A DNA stretch of 64,000 nt from Limnephilus marmoratus (Eukaryota; Arthropoda; Insecta; Trichoptera; Limnephilidae). The notes below the pieces were generated by a model. It saw only the letters and a program-made list of their open reading frames with translations. It searched no databases and was not told the DNA's origin. The position numbers and the translations under genes were made by a program. Below are positions 1 through 10,529 of this stretch, piece by piece (position 1 is the stretch's first letter; the number at the start of each line of letters is the position of its first letter). The stretch spans positions 14,031,721-14,095,720 of the forward strand of contig OU862928.1 of assembly GCA_917880885.1 (NCBI GenBank), read 5' to 3'.

Positions 1-2373
1 TTCTTCCGGAGAGTCCCTCCAGACTATGCGCTGCAAATCTCTATCCTCAGGCTGCACCAATATTTGATGATACATCTTCTCGATGTCGGCGGTTAATGCA
101 TACTGGTGCTTTCTGAAAAATAATAATTGCGCACATAAATCCTTTTGTAAAACTGGCCCTACCATGAGGGCGTCGTTTAATGATATACCGGTTGATGACT
201 TGGCTGATCCGTCAAACACGACCCTGGTTTTGGTTGTCGTGCTAGACTCCTTCATCACTGCATGGTGTGGCAAATAATAACAAATTTTATCTTTTGGCGG
301 TGCTTCGCACAGCGTCATATGCCCCAATTCCTGATACTCTTTCATGAATTTTTTATAATCTAGCATCAGGTCTTTATTGGCAAGGAATTTTTTTTCCATA
401 TTATAGAATCTTTTTTCAGCCACCTTTAGGGTTTCACCCATTTGATTAATATTAGGCCGCAGCGGTAATCTTACCGCAAAACGTCCTTTCTCATCTCTTT
501 CATGCGTGCGTAAGAAGCTCTCTTCACATGCTCTTTCTTCGTGACTTCTATGTTTTACAGGAGTTAGTTCCTCTATTTTCCAAAAGCTTTCTAATTGCTT
601 ATGCAATAAATTTAAGGATAAATTACAGGAATTTACTGGCCTTTTTGGTTTCGGAGTGGAGATAGGTCCAGAGACAAGCCATCCTAGCTCGGTCCTTTGT
701 AGCGTGAGTCCAGCATCTCCAATTCTCATTCGATCGGTATGCAAGACTTCCCAGAATACCTCCGCTCCCAGTAGCAGATCTATCGGGCTGGTAATGTTGA
801 AGTTCGGATCTGCTAATTGGAGACCGCTAGGGATCCCCGCGTCTTTTCTCTGAAAGGAAATTTGTGGTAGGTTACTGGTCACTTCAGGTATTATCAGGCA
901 TTCTATATTCCTTTTATATTCAGAATAGCTTGAAGTTATATTGAATTCCACTTTAGATTTTATATTTAAAATCTTATTGTGGATTCCCGTTACAGGAATG
1001 TTGACCCTTTTCTCTTTTGATTTTAAATTCTTTGCAAATTCCTTACTTATAAAATTAGTTTGTGCCCCAGAATCTAATAGAGCTCTTGCTTGAATTGATT
1101 GTCCGGCATCGTCCTTTATGTTGATGATGGCAGTGGACAATAACACGAAATTTGGTTCTACCTTCGCGGCATGATTTGTTACCAAAGGCGTTTCCTTCGC
1201 GGAAGATGTTGATGCCCTTTCGTGTTTTGATTCCTCCTCTTGTTTAAAATGAAGTAACGTATTGTGATTTACGCCATCGCATTTACGGCAATTAAATTTT
1301 GATTTGCAATCCTTTAATTTATGACCGAAGTTTAAACATTTTAAACAAGCGCCTAATTTGTGTATTTTATCTATTCGTTCTTTTGGCTTCAATTCCAAAA
1401 ATTTGCGGCAATAATAAATCTTATGATTATCGTTGCAATGTAAACATTATAATTTTTGTGCAGAAAATGAAACCATAGCTTCTTTTTTATAATTATGCGG
1501 ATTCGTTTTTCCCGGATTAATTCTTTTTTCGTTATTTGATGAGGCCTCTAATAATTGGGCCCTTGTATACAAACATTTAATAAATTTTTCGTAGGTAGGT
1601 AGATTATTTTTTGTTGGGTATTGTTCCCAATGAGCCCTTGTATTTGAATCTAGCTTGTTTGATAACAAATAAATCAATACTACATCCCAATTTTTCGTTG
1701 CTATATTTAAATTATTTAGCGATTTTTAATTCAACTGTGCCTCGTCCAATAGGCTTCTTATTGCGACGTGATTTTCTGCTTTTAAGTCCGGTAATTTAAA
1801 CAACGCGTTTACATGATTATTTATAATTATTTTTGAGTTTTCGTATCTGTCCGTGAGCATCTTCCAGGCCGTTAAATAGTTGTCGACGTGCATCGGTAAT
1901 GCTGTTATTAGTTTAAAAGCTTCCCCTTTTAGACAAGAATGCAAATAATACAATTTTTGTACGGCATCAAGGTTAGAATTGCTGTCTACTAAAGATATAA
2001 ACGCATCTCGGAATTCTATCCATTCGCAGTAATCCCCTTTAAATTTTGGTAATTCTATTATCGGCAATTTAATGTTGTTATTTGCCTTGCCTGCAGAATG
2101 GTCTGAAACTAATCTCTCTTTTGCGTTGGATAAAACATCAAAATAATCGTTTTCAAAACTCGCCCTTTTGTTGTCGTCATTATCGGGAGATAAAGCGTCT
2201 ATTTTATCCTGAATTTCCTCGAACTGATCCATTAAAAGCTCGAAATGTTTTATACGTAATCCGAGTTCGCTTTGTGTCAGCGAAATTTTTTTTAAAAATT
2301 CTCTGAATCTAGTAACTTTTCCCTTACAGATCCCCCTTTTAGCGATTAGCGTTTTTAAATCCATTTTAATCAA
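1..2373 (-). pseudogene. BEL/Pao LTR retrotransposon gag-pro-pol (partial, two in-frame stops)
   Basis: Polyprotein of a BEL/Pao-type retrotransposon, read from the ATG at 2373 towards the left edge, where it is cut off inside the reverse transcriptase. The Gag region (2373-1726) has the DUF1759-like layout of this group, including the stretch LPKFKGDYCEWIEFRDAF. Two zinc-knuckle-like clusters follow at about 1440-1250 (CLKCLNFGHKLKDC, then CRKC...H). The aspartic protease motif LLDSGAQ lies near 1080-1060, and the start of the Pao-type RT is at about 330-1 (TKTRVVFDGSAKSS, then ALTADIEKMYHQI). All domains share one frame. In-frame TAA codons at 1726-1728 and 1447-1449 break it, so this copy cannot make a full polyprotein unless both are read through. 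Apart from those two codons it is remarkably intact, which suggests a fairly young copy. Confidence 0.88.
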
Positions 2374-3330
2374 ATCAGGAACTTACAATTTACATAGTTA
2401 TCCAATTATTTTATCACAATAACCGTTTAAAACTATTTAATTCAGTAATTAGCACTAATAACCTCCAAATTCGTCACAAAATGACAATCATACGACAATA
2501 TACGACGCTGTTATATTTCCTTCGTTCGACCATAGAGCTCGCAACAATCTGTTTTACCGGCTTCGCGGTTAATTTAAATGAATATTTCAGTTAATTTTAA
2601 ATAGCTATTTCAGTTTATTTTAATCCCGGAATTTATAACATTGTTGTAGTTTTTTGCGATAACCTAATTGCCTGCTGCAATGTCGAGTTATTTTTTGTAG
2701 ACTTGTTCATACCGGCTTGCAACAACTTTTTTTAAAGGATTTTAATGGTAAGGTGGGTAGTATGGAATGGATTGGTCACTTGCCCTTTTTATCGTGATGT
2801 CTTCTGGATGCTGGAATCTGCTTGATGGATTCTGGCTGCATTTCTGGTTCCTTGTTCAGTGCTGGTTCTTTTTTATTAATTTAATCTCTCGCGTTATCCG
2901 ACTCGTAGGATCAAATGTAAAGTTTTAAGGTAAGGAACTGGTAATGAAAGACTCATCTTCAGGACAATTTTTAAGGGACTCTTGAGTTTATTGATTCTAT
3001 TTCCAATTACATTTTTATAATCGGAAGATGCAAACTACCCGAGACAGACCAAGGAGTTAGTAATTAATTATGTGTGGTTTCAGCGAAGCGACGAGGAGAA
3101 AGAGGTAAATCACCTCAAAAAACAGCTATTTATAGTACCATCTCCTTATCTGGCTAGAGCCTTGTACCTTCCGGTGACATCTAGTGACAATTTGTCTAAC
3201 TAGCTATGAGACTTCTCACCTAATGTTTTTATGTAGAATCTCGAGGGGTGTGAGTCCTGGCTAAATTAGATTTATAGGTCTGAAATTCAAACAGTGTGTG
3301 TATTTAATATTATTATGATATCTCAGCAAA
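2374..3330 (-). mobile_element. BEL/Pao leader and probable 5' LTR
   Basis: AT-rich non-coding DNA directly upstream of the minus-strand BEL/Pao ATG. By position it should hold the primer-binding region and the 5' LTR. A TATA-like element lies on the minus strand inside it. The partner LTR lies beyond the left edge of the window, so the LTR boundaries and target duplication cannot be fixed. No host gene is visible here. Confidence 0.45.
3126..3134 (-). promoter_or_regulatory. TATA box of the BEL/Pao LTR
   Basis: The minus strand reads TATAAATAG about 750 bp upstream of the gag ATG, within the presumed LTR and in the correct orientation. The assignment rests on motif and position only; I saw no clear initiator. 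Confidence 0.4.
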
Positions 3331-3851
3331 AATCTCGATGTAAATGGATCTTTAAATGTTCAACAGAGAAGATTATTAGTTAGTTGTCATATTATTACAT
3401 TAATGGATTACGATGTTTTTGACAGTTATTATAGACCGGGAGCCGGGCTACACAAACTTACGTCATCGAGTACACAGATGAAACTACTTTGTAGTGATAA
3501 TGGACATTTAGTAAGCCTTAAACAAGCTAGTCTGCCGGTGCACCTTTTGGCAGGTTCCACACAGTCAAGGAAATAGTGAGCGATTTTTGAAGTAAAACTT
3601 CTTTACGCACGCTCGACATGGGGGTAAGCTGGTGAATGCGTTACGAAAAAGGATATTATGTACATGTTATGCAAACGGTGATCGGGTGAGGCGAACGGTC
3701 GGCCTTATTTTGGGAATGGGGATGGGGATGCGTTGCAAAGCCCCTGTAACCCCGCGGTCAACTAAACTGTAATGTTTCCAATAATTATAAGCAATAATTG
3801 TCAGCCTGAAACACTCATTTACATTGAAAAATCTTCCGAGAAAAGATACTT

Positions 3852-3923
3852 GCCGCCAACGGGACTTGAACCCGTGTCCTTCTGATTGCCGGTCGGATGC
3901 TCTGACCACTGAGCTATGGCGGC
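3852..3923 (-). tRNA. tRNA-like gene, array copy 1 (isotype uncertain)
   Basis: A 72-nt cloverleaf folds by eye: acceptor GCCGCCA/TGGCGGC and T stem ACGGG/CCCGT are perfect, and the D stem is GCTC/GAGC. The anticodon stem TCCGA/TCAGA has one C-A mismatch. The anticodon loop CCGGCAA would place GGC (Ala) at 34-36, but position 33 is C instead of the near-universal U, so the isotype is doubtful. Overall layout resembles eukaryotic tRNA-Thr. Internal A box (TAGCTCAGTGG) and B box (GGTTCAAGTCC) are good, and a TTTT terminator lies about 8 nt downstream. It could be transcribed yet poorly functional in decoding. Confidence 0.72.
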
Positions 3924-4263
3924 TTATCAAATACTCGCCAAATAATTCAATATATACTAGTGTTTCATTCAACAATTACTGCTTATTATATTTTTTCCAC
4001 CTGAAAACAACCAACTTTATTTTTGCGAGAGAGACATTGTTAGTGTTAAATACCTCGCTAGATGGCGTCGAGACAAATTATGTCTGTATTTATTGGGGAA
4101 ATACTTAAACTTGTAAAATATTAATTATTATTTTTTAATTTTTATAAACTAACGTTTAGACAAGATTTTTATGCATAGCACAAAGGGTAACAATTATTAT
4201 AAGCAATAATTGTCAGCCTGAAACACTCATTTACATTGAAAAATCTTCCGAGAAAAGATACTT

Positions 4264-4335
4264 GCCGCCAACGGGACTTGAACCCGTGTCCTTCTGATTG
4301 CCGGTCGGATGCTCTGACCACTGAGCTATGGCTGC
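4264..4335 (-). tRNA. tRNA-like gene, array copy 2
   Basis: Identical to copy 1 except for one acceptor-stem change (5' end GCAGCCA), which breaks one acceptor pair. A and B boxes and the downstream TTTT are kept. This copy is the likeliest of the array to be a pseudogene. Confidence 0.62.
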
Positions 4336-4675
4336 TTATCAAATACTCGCCAAATAATTCAATATATACTAGTGTTTCATTCAACAATTACTGCTTATTA
4401 TATTTTTTCCACCTGAAAACAACCAACTTTATTTTTGCGAGAGAGACATTGTTAGTGTTAAATCCCTCGCTAGATGGCGTCGAGACAAATTATGTATGTA
4501 TTTATTGGGGAAATACTTAAACTTGTTAAATATTAATTATTATTTTTTAATTTTTATAAACTAACGTTTAGACAAGATTTTTATGCATAGCACAAAGGGT
4601 AACAATTATTATAAGCAATAATTGTCAGCTTGAAACACTCATTTACATTGAAAAATCTTCCGAGAAAAGATACTT

Positions 4676-4747
4676 GCCGCCAACGGGACTTGAACCCGTG
4701 TCCTTCTGATTGCCGGTCGGATGCTCTGACCACTGAGCTATGGCGGC
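4676..4747 (-). tRNA. tRNA-like gene, array copy 3
   Basis: Same 72-nt sequence as copy 1, with intact acceptor and T stems, the same C33-containing anticodon loop CCGGCAA, pol III boxes and a TTTT just downstream. Confidence 0.72.
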
Positions 4748-5087
4748 TTATCAAATACTCGCCAAATAATTCAATATATACTAGTGTTTCATTCAACAAT
4801 TACTGCTTATTATATTTTTTCCACCTGAAAACAACCAACTTTATTTTTGCGAGAGAGACATTGTTAGTGTTAAATCCCTCGCTGGATGGCGTCGAGACAA
4901 ATTATGTCTGTATTTATTGGGGAAATACTTAAACTTGTTAAATATTAATTATTATTTTTTAATTTTTATAAACTAACGTTTAGACAAGATTTTTATGCAT
5001 AGCACAAAGGGTAACAATTATTATAAGCAATAATTGTCAGCCTGAAACACTCGTTTACATTGAAAAATCTTCCGAGAAAAGATACTT

Positions 5088-5159
5088 GCCGCCAACGGGA
5101 CTTGAACCCGTGTCCTTCTGATTGCCGGTCGGATGCTCTGACCACTGAGCTATGGTGGC
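5088..5159 (-). tRNA. tRNA-like gene, array copy 4
   Basis: Same as copy 1 except for one acceptor substitution (5' end GCCACCA), giving one weakened pair. It lies at the head-to-head junction with the inverted copy. Confidence 0.65.
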
Positions 5160-5182
5160 TTATCAAATACCCGCCAAATAAT

Positions 5183-5545
5183 CTATCAATCTATCGACGC
5201 CATATAGCGAGGGATTTAACACTAACAATGTCTCTCTCGCAAAAATAAAGTTGGTTGTTTTCAGGTGGAAAAAATATAATAAGTAGTAATTGTTGAATGA
5301 AACACTAGTATATATTGAATTATTTGGCGGGTATTTGATAAGCCGCCATAGCTCAGTGGTCAGAGCATCCGACCGGCAATCAGAAGGACACGGGTTCAAG
5401 TCCCGTTGGCGGCAAGTATCTTTTCTCGGAAGATTTTTCAATGTAAATGAGTGTTTCAGGCTGACAATTATTGCTTATAATAATTGTTACCCTTTGTGCA
5501 ATGCATAAAAATCTTGTCTAAACGTTAGTTTATAAAAATTAAAAA
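5183..5545. repeat. Inverted copy of the 412-bp unit
   Basis: This stretch is the reverse complement of the preceding array unit, so the array ends in a head-to-head junction near 5183-5200. The fifth tRNA copy in it is on the plus strand. The junction makes a strong palindrome with the unit ending at 5182. Confidence 0.9.
5342..5413 (+). tRNA. tRNA-like gene, inverted copy 5
   Basis: Perfect acceptor and T stems, on the opposite strand to the other four. TTTT follows within 10 nt of the 3' end. The anticodon loop is again CCGGCAA and the anticodon stem keeps the C-A mismatch, so the unusual loop predates the array. Confidence 0.72.
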
Positions 5546-6035
5546 ATAATAATGTAATGTTTCCATCGCAAGTCCCTAGAAACTATATTATAATGCAAAC
5601 GCCTGCACTATATAACATACAACGGGTACCCGGCACGCGTTGCAAAGAACACTGTAACCTCGGGGTCAACTAAACTGTAATGGTTCCATCCTATATAACA
5701 TTATATACAACGGGTACCCGGCATAAGTTAGTGAAATTTTACTTCAGTCGTGTGGTCAGCACACTCGTTTTTTTTTCGAAAAAATTACGTCATCGGCTTT
5801 CTAAGTGTCCATTATCACTGCAAAATAGTTTCATCCGTGTACTCGTAAGGTTTGTGTACCGGCTCCCGGTCTAAAACTCCGATACCGTAGATATTGTGAC
5901 CGCTACACAGAAAGTAACTCAAGTGTTGCCAGCGTATAACAATTTCTTTTTGATTACCTTACATTGCTATCACAATCGTCGGTTGTTATGCCATGTCGAT
6001 TCGATATTGTAAAGATAACGATTTCAGTGTGCTAG
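5546..6035. other. Repeat-derived and intronic sequence, no gene
   Basis: Contains two copies of a short repeat (CGGGTACCCGGCA with flanks) and the right inverted arm ending at 5871. From there it holds the upstream flank of the first CCP-like exon. I see no coding potential. Confidence 0.6.
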
Positions 6036-6210
6036 GACCCCTGGTTCCGCGATTTTAACTATTCACCCATTCGTTGCCCAAATAAGATAGGCGATGGGAA
6101 TTCCATTTACTTTACTTGTAAGAAAGGTTACAGCCGCGTTGAAGGAACGCAAGGGTGGATTACCTGCAGAGGCGGCCATTGGGACATACCCACACCCTGG
6201 TGCTCTCCAA
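6036..6210 (+). pseudogene. CCP-like exon A (5' part degenerate)
   Basis: Homologue of the three complete CCP-like exons downstream. It reads DPWFRDFNYSPIRCPNK, then GNSIYFTCKKGYSRVEG and CRGGHWDIPTPWCSPS, ending at a consensus donor CCAA|GTAAGT at 6211. The upstream part that carries the first cysteine (TCEL in the other copies) is not recognisable, and a stop (TAG at 6033-6035) precedes the open frame. The nearest AG acceptors do not give the phase-1 start seen in exons B-D. It is probably a decayed first copy of the amplified exon, though an alternative splice start cannot be excluded. Confidence 0.6.
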
Positions 6211-6834
6211 GTAAGTCAAGTGCTTAGTTCAATCATTTTATTTATTTATTTATTTATTTGTTTTATTATACGCCCAGAGGGCTTTTACATAAATAAATAA
6301 AGGCAGTACATCTTTAACATGATAAGGAAATATATAAATAAAATTACAATAGAAATAAAAAAGTACATTAGTTAAATAGAAATATAAGCAATAAAAACTT
6401 AAATTACAGTAAGATATAATAACGATAAGTTACGATAAAAAAATACATACATGATATAAAAATACAAATAACAAAAATTTTAAAGTAAGGTGAACAGAGG
6501 TTTACAAAATTGCAACATTAACCATGTCTACTAAAACGTAAGTATTAGTTTCGCAAAGTGGCAAACCGCTACATCGATGGTACCTCCAGTACCTCTGGAA
6601 GTTGCAGGGGTTCAGAACTCCAATTTGGATTTTAATATTATAGTAAAAATTAAATAAATTTTTTTTAAAATATAACTGAATAATACTACAGGTTAAGATG
6701 GTTTATAATATTATAATACATATTACAATGATTTTACTAAGACATTACATTTAATTACATTAATAGGATAGGTAGAGATAGTTTAGCAAATTTGTCGATG
6801 AACGAGTAGTTTATTAAATTTACCAAAGAATTCC

Positions 6835-7086
6835 TTAGTGAGTACTTGTATCACGGATAAATGATTTCATTATTTCATTTTTAAATTGTGTCAGTGACAT
6901 ATTCCATACATCTATGTGCGAATACATATTGCCCAAGTGTTGGATTCTGTGTAGTGGTATATTGAATTGTGCCCTGGTCGTAGTATTACCACAGTAAAAT
7001 GGTAGTACTGACCTTGTGTTTCTCGCCGGCACATTAAAATTTATGAGCGCCAAGAATTCAGGGCTGTCAATTGTATTACGTAAGAT
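6835..7086 (-). pseudogene. LINE ORF2 C-terminus, out of frame
   Basis: Encodes the C-terminal tail seen in related ORF2 proteins of this window (ALINFNVPARNTRS, then YSHIDVWNMSLTQFK). It is separated from the main ORF by the frameshift at 7094-7101. Compare FRIPIRNTRSQDLFQ in the 53712-55898 element. Confidence 0.75.
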
Positions 7087-7087
7087 T

Positions 7088-9610
7088 TTAAATAAAAAAA
7101 ACTAGATCAAAAATATTTCTTCTATCACTCAACTTTAATAGATTAGATAATTGCAATAGATAAGTGTAGTTCAATTGTTCTTTTGGTATTTTTAGTTTAT
7201 AATTTAAAAAGCTTAGGAATTTTTTTTGTATTCTTTCTATTGTTTGAGAATGCACGTCATAGTGAGGAGACCATACAGTTGAGTTATATTCAACCTGACT
7301 CCTCACTAGTGATGTGTACAGAAGTTTTAATGTTTTAATGTTGGTAAAATCTTTAGCCACTCTTAGTACAAAACCTAACATTTTTAAACCCTTCTTTGAG
7401 ATATTCTCAATGTGTGGTATGAAGCTAAGTTTGGTGTCGAAAGTAACACCTAAGTCATTAATTTCGGAAACAGATTCGAGAATGAAGTTATTGATTGAAT
7501 AATTAAAAAGAATTGGATTTTTTATTTTAAAAAATCTCATTGTTATGCATTTATTAACATTAAGGTATAGCTTGTTATCGCTACACCACTCGACTAATTT
7601 GGATAAGTTTGCTGATAGAATATAACAGTCGTCCAGGCTTCGAATTGCTTTATAAAGTTTCAAATCATCTGCGAACATAAGTACGTCGATATCTTTAAAT
7701 ATATTACAAATGTCATTCACAAAAAAGATAAATAATATAGGTCCGATATGGGAACCTTGCGGAACACCACTGGATGCAAAAAAAACATATGATGATTCCC
7801 CATTTAATTTTACACTAAGTTTTCTGTTTGAAAGATAGCTTATAAACCAATGCAACATATTTCCACGAACTCCAGCTTTAAACAGTTTTTCTACAAGAAT
7901 AGCGTGACAAACCTTGTCGAACGCCTTGCTGAAGTCTGTGTAGATTGAGTCAACTTGAAGCTTCTTCGCCAATGCATTGGAAATGAAATTTTGATACAGA
8001 ATGTGGTTAGTTAGTGTTGATTTGCCGGTTATAAAACCATGCTGTTCAGGACATATACTTTCTTTAAATGAGCTAGTTATTTTATCCAGAATCAGTTTTT
8101 CAAACAGTTTTGGAATTGTTGACAGTATGCATATAGGTCTATAATTAGTTACTTCGTTTTTATCCCCTTTTTTGAAGATAGGTGTTATATAACTATGTTT
8201 CCATAGATCAGGAAATATACCTTTCGACAAAGAATGACTAAATAGTGTGTACAGGGGATAAGCGAGAACGGTGACACACTTCTGTAAGAGTAATGGTGGA
8301 ATGTTGTCAGGACCGGCATTTTTATTGGGATCTAGAAGTTTAATTTGTTTTATAATTTCGTTTAGTTCAATGTGCACATGTGACAGGTTTATATTGAAAC
8401 TGGGAGTATAGTTAGGTAAGGAGAACTGATTGGGTTGACTTTTATCGTAAACGTTCTTGAAGAAGTCTGCAAAAAGATCGACAATATTTTTGATGCCATC
8501 AGCCTTTCTGTCTTCAAAATACATAGTATTTGGTATATCAGAGTCACCACTTCTTAATGTTTTACTGAATCGCCAAAAACGTTTTATATTATTAAAAATG
8601 TCATTCTCTGTCTGCTTAATATAGTCGTTATAACACGCCCTTGATAGTTTATTACAATCACTCCTAATTTTAGAGAATTCTATATACAACTTCAATGTTC
8701 CGTGATCCTTATACAGTTTGTGAGCTGTTTTTTTACGTCTAATTAAATTAATCAAATCTTTATTAAACCAGACTGGATATTGAGATTCCTTATATTGAGT
8801 GTAAGGGACAAAGCGATTTATATTATTACTGAGAATTAAGTAGAACTGTTCAGTATTATGATTTAAATCATCACTATCTAAGAAAGACCAGTCAACCAAT
8901 GCAAGAGAGTCACACATACCCGAATAATCTGCCTTTTTGAAATTATAGCATGATCTCGTAGACTTCAGAGTTTTTTCGCCAAAGTTTGTTATACAAATAT
9001 TTAGTGGAGGATGATGGACGTCAGGGGTTATGACAACTTCTATGGCCTTACTCACTTTAATACATTGAGAATTGAAGAATACGAGATCCAGAACACGATT
9101 GTTAATATTTCTGACAAGATTATGTTGAGTTAAGTTTAAATATATTGACATGTCGAGTATTACTCTTTCACTTTCCGAGATAGTTGTATTACAAGTATTC
9201 GACAATTCGGGGTCGTGCAAATTCCAATTTACATTTGGAAGATTGTAATCACCCACGGCTATAAATTTGGCATCAGGATATTTTGTTTTAATTATTTCTA
9301 CGTCCTCATAATGGTTTTTGAAGACAACAATGTTGGCCGAGGGGGGTATGTATACAGAACTAATTATTATTTTCTCACTTTTACATTTCACCAATATAAA
9401 CAATTGTTCAACGTTACTGTTTTTTGTGTTTAATTTCCTTGAAGTAAATTTCTTTTTAATTGCGACGAGGACACCACCTCCTCTTGATTTAGAACTGGTA
9501 GCAAGATTTCTGTCATTCCTGTAAACATTATATGATGATAATCCTAGTTCGGAAGAGTTGATGGACGGATCTAACCACGTTTCAGTCAGTACCACGGCTT
9601 CACATATCAC
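7088..9610 (-). CDS. LINE ORF2: endonuclease-reverse transcriptase
   Basis: 840 residues from the first Met; the frame stays open upstream to about 9715, adding the endonuclease N-terminus (LNLYYQNVRGLRTKL). The APE-type endonuclease shows TETWLD, GDYNLPN and a late H motif (PDVHHPPLN). The RT follows with YRPICILSTIPKLFE, YTDFSKAFDKVCH, SGVPQGSHIGPILF and the catalytic FADDLK near residue 645. Family role: nicks target DNA and reverse-transcribes the element RNA. The frame ends early at IFDLVFFI because of a length change in the A-run 7094-7101; the missing C-terminus lies just downstream in another frame. Activity is therefore unlikely without frameshifting. Confidence 0.88.
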   Translation of the reverse strand: MICEAVVLTETWLDPSINSSELGLSSYNVYRNDRNLATSSKSRGGGVLVAIKKKFTSRKLNTKNSNVEQLFILVKCKSEKIIISSVYIPPSANIVVFKNHYEDVEIIKTKYPDAKFIAVGDYNLPNVNWNLHDPELSNTCNTTISESERVILDMSIYLNLTQHNLVRNINNRVLDLVFFNSQCIKVSKAIEVVITPDVHHPPLNICITNFGEKTLKSTRSCYNFKKADYSGMCDSLALVDWSFLDSDDLNHNTEQFYLILSNNINRFVPYTQYKESQYPVWFNKDLINLIRRKKTAHKLYKDHGTLKLYIEFSKIRSDCNKLSRACYNDYIKQTENDIFNNIKRFWRFSKTLRSGDSDIPNTMYFEDRKADGIKNIVDLFADFFKNVYDKSQPNQFSLPNYTPSFNINLSHVHIELNEIIKQIKLLDPNKNAGPDNIPPLLLQKCVTVLAYPLYTLFSHSLSKGIFPDLWKHSYITPIFKKGDKNEVTNYRPICILSTIPKLFEKLILDKITSSFKESICPEQHGFITGKSTLTNHILYQNFISNALAKKLQVDSIYTDFSKAFDKVCHAILVEKLFKAGVRGNMLHWFISYLSNRKLSVKLNGESSYVFFASSGVPQGSHIGPILFIFFVNDICNIFKDIDVLMFADDLKLYKAIRSLDDCYILSANLSKLVEWCSDNKLYLNVNKCITMRFFKIKNPILFNYSINNFILESVSEINDLGVTFDTKLSFIPHIENISKKGLKMLGFVLRVAKDFTNIKTLKLLYTSLVRSQVEYNSTVWSPHYDVHSQTIERIQKKFLSFLNYKLKIPKEQLNYTYLLQLSNLLKLSDRRNIFDLVFFI

Positions 9611-9755
9611 TGATGGTATACAAATTCTGAAGTTATCTAGTTTTGTTCGCAGTCCACGTACATTTTGATAGTAAAGGTTCAGTGTGCTGGATTTTGATAG
9701 TTTTTTGTTTGAGCCTTAACGATTTTTGGTATTGAATTTTAAAATTTTAAAAATA

Positions 9756-10529
9756 ATTACGTCTATTTGAATTCCGATTTTATTTTCGTGAATGCGTGAA
9801 TAAGTCCAAATCTTGGTAGTTGAAAATAATCGACTTACCAACATCCGATCGAGCTGAAACTCAGCAGATATAATTAGTTCTTACATATGTTTTTACTCAC
9901 CTGAGAACAGTCCGGTTATAAAAATTCAGTCCAAACACAAATAGTTTAAGAATATCATAAATCAATCAGTCAAATTATGCATTTGTAAATGACGAAATTT
10001 GTATAAAAAAATTGCAATAAGTTGCACGTGAGCTGTTTGAAAACTGAATGTACCAGGACTGAATGTATGGGGGAGGTAGGAGGGGAATTCGGGAAAGTGG
10101 AATGGAATTCGGGACGGGGGAGGGTAACTTGAGAGGGGTAACACTATGATATGAAACAAAACGCATGCCGGCAACTCTCTAGTAACCAGTAAACCATTCG
10201 TTTATTCAGAATGCAATTATTAATGTTCTCAAAAGTTGTCTTGAAAGAAGTTCATTCCTGTGATCTCTTAAACGAAACCATTCCTTTTTTATGAATATTA
10301 TGAACTAAATATGCCATTTGGCTTTCCCGAAACGGGAATCCTTCCCATTTGGTCAGACAAAGCTTCATTTTGTAATGTATTTTAACATATAATATGTGTA
10401 AATAAATAAATAGATAAAAAAATACATATACGTAAATAAAAATGTGTTTGGGGATTAGTGTATCGTGTATTGCTACATTAAGCACGGGGAATGTTTGAAA
10501 ATACCTTCTGTAAAATACCGCGAAGGTTT
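9756..10529. repeat. Unit A intronic repeat with polypurine tract
   Basis: Paralogous to 23938-24930 and 37620-38520. It contains a G/A-rich tract (10060-10140; longer in the other units), then the motif CTAGTAACCAGTAAACCATTC and (AAAT)-rich DNA. The proline-rich small ORFs here are by-products of the simple-sequence tract. No gene. Confidence 0.75.

Larger units (their letters stand above)
3783..5182. repeat. 412-bp tandem repeat (tRNA-containing)
   Basis: About 3.4 near-identical units with an exact 412-bp period, shown by the tRNA starts at 3852, 4264, 4676 and 5088. Units differ by only a few substitutions, so expansion is recent or homogenised. The small ORFs across the array are translations of the tRNA repeat and are not proteins. 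Confidence 0.93.
3434..5871. mobile_element. TIR-bounded segment carrying a tRNA gene array
   Basis: The left end begins GACCGGGAGCCGG and the right end is its reverse complement, each next to a TA dinucleotide (3432-3433, 5872-5873). That would fit a Tc1/mariner-like TA target duplication. The arms match for roughly 100 bp (3434-3530 against 5780-5871) and then diverge. Inside are a 412-bp tandem array with a tRNA gene per unit, an inverted partial copy, and shorter direct repeats containing CGGGTACCCGGCA near 5620-5720. No transposase is present, so this would be non-autonomous. Alternatively the arms belong to an older repeat into which the array was inserted. Confidence 0.5.
6238..9755 (-). 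mobile_element. Jockey/CR1-like LINE in unit A, 5' truncated
   Basis: Minus-strand non-LTR retrotransposon: (TAAA)n 3' tail at 6238-6260, 3' UTR to about 6834, then ORF2. The sequence on both sides is contiguous in paralogous units B and C (after 23904 and 33640), which shows it is an insertion into the intron behind exon A. The 5' end stops near the start of ORF2 and ORF1 is absent. The 3' UTR segment 6480-6640 shares a repeat with 44340-44520 and 48570-48740. Confidence 0.85.

Noticed and set aside
3852..5159. Regular repeats resembling a CRISPR array
   Set aside because: The period is 412 bp, the repeated part is a tRNA, the 'spacers' are themselves identical, and the context is eukaryotic.
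3667..5508. Seven to eight small ORFs with near-identical peptides (HSSVVRASDRQSEGHGFKS type)
   Set aside because: They are translations of the tandem tRNA-containing repeat on either strand, not protein genes.
6094..6300. 68-codon ORF overlapping exon A
   Set aside because: It is in a different frame from the CCP-like reading and runs into the LINE tail; the exon frame ending at the GTAAGT donor is the meaningful one.
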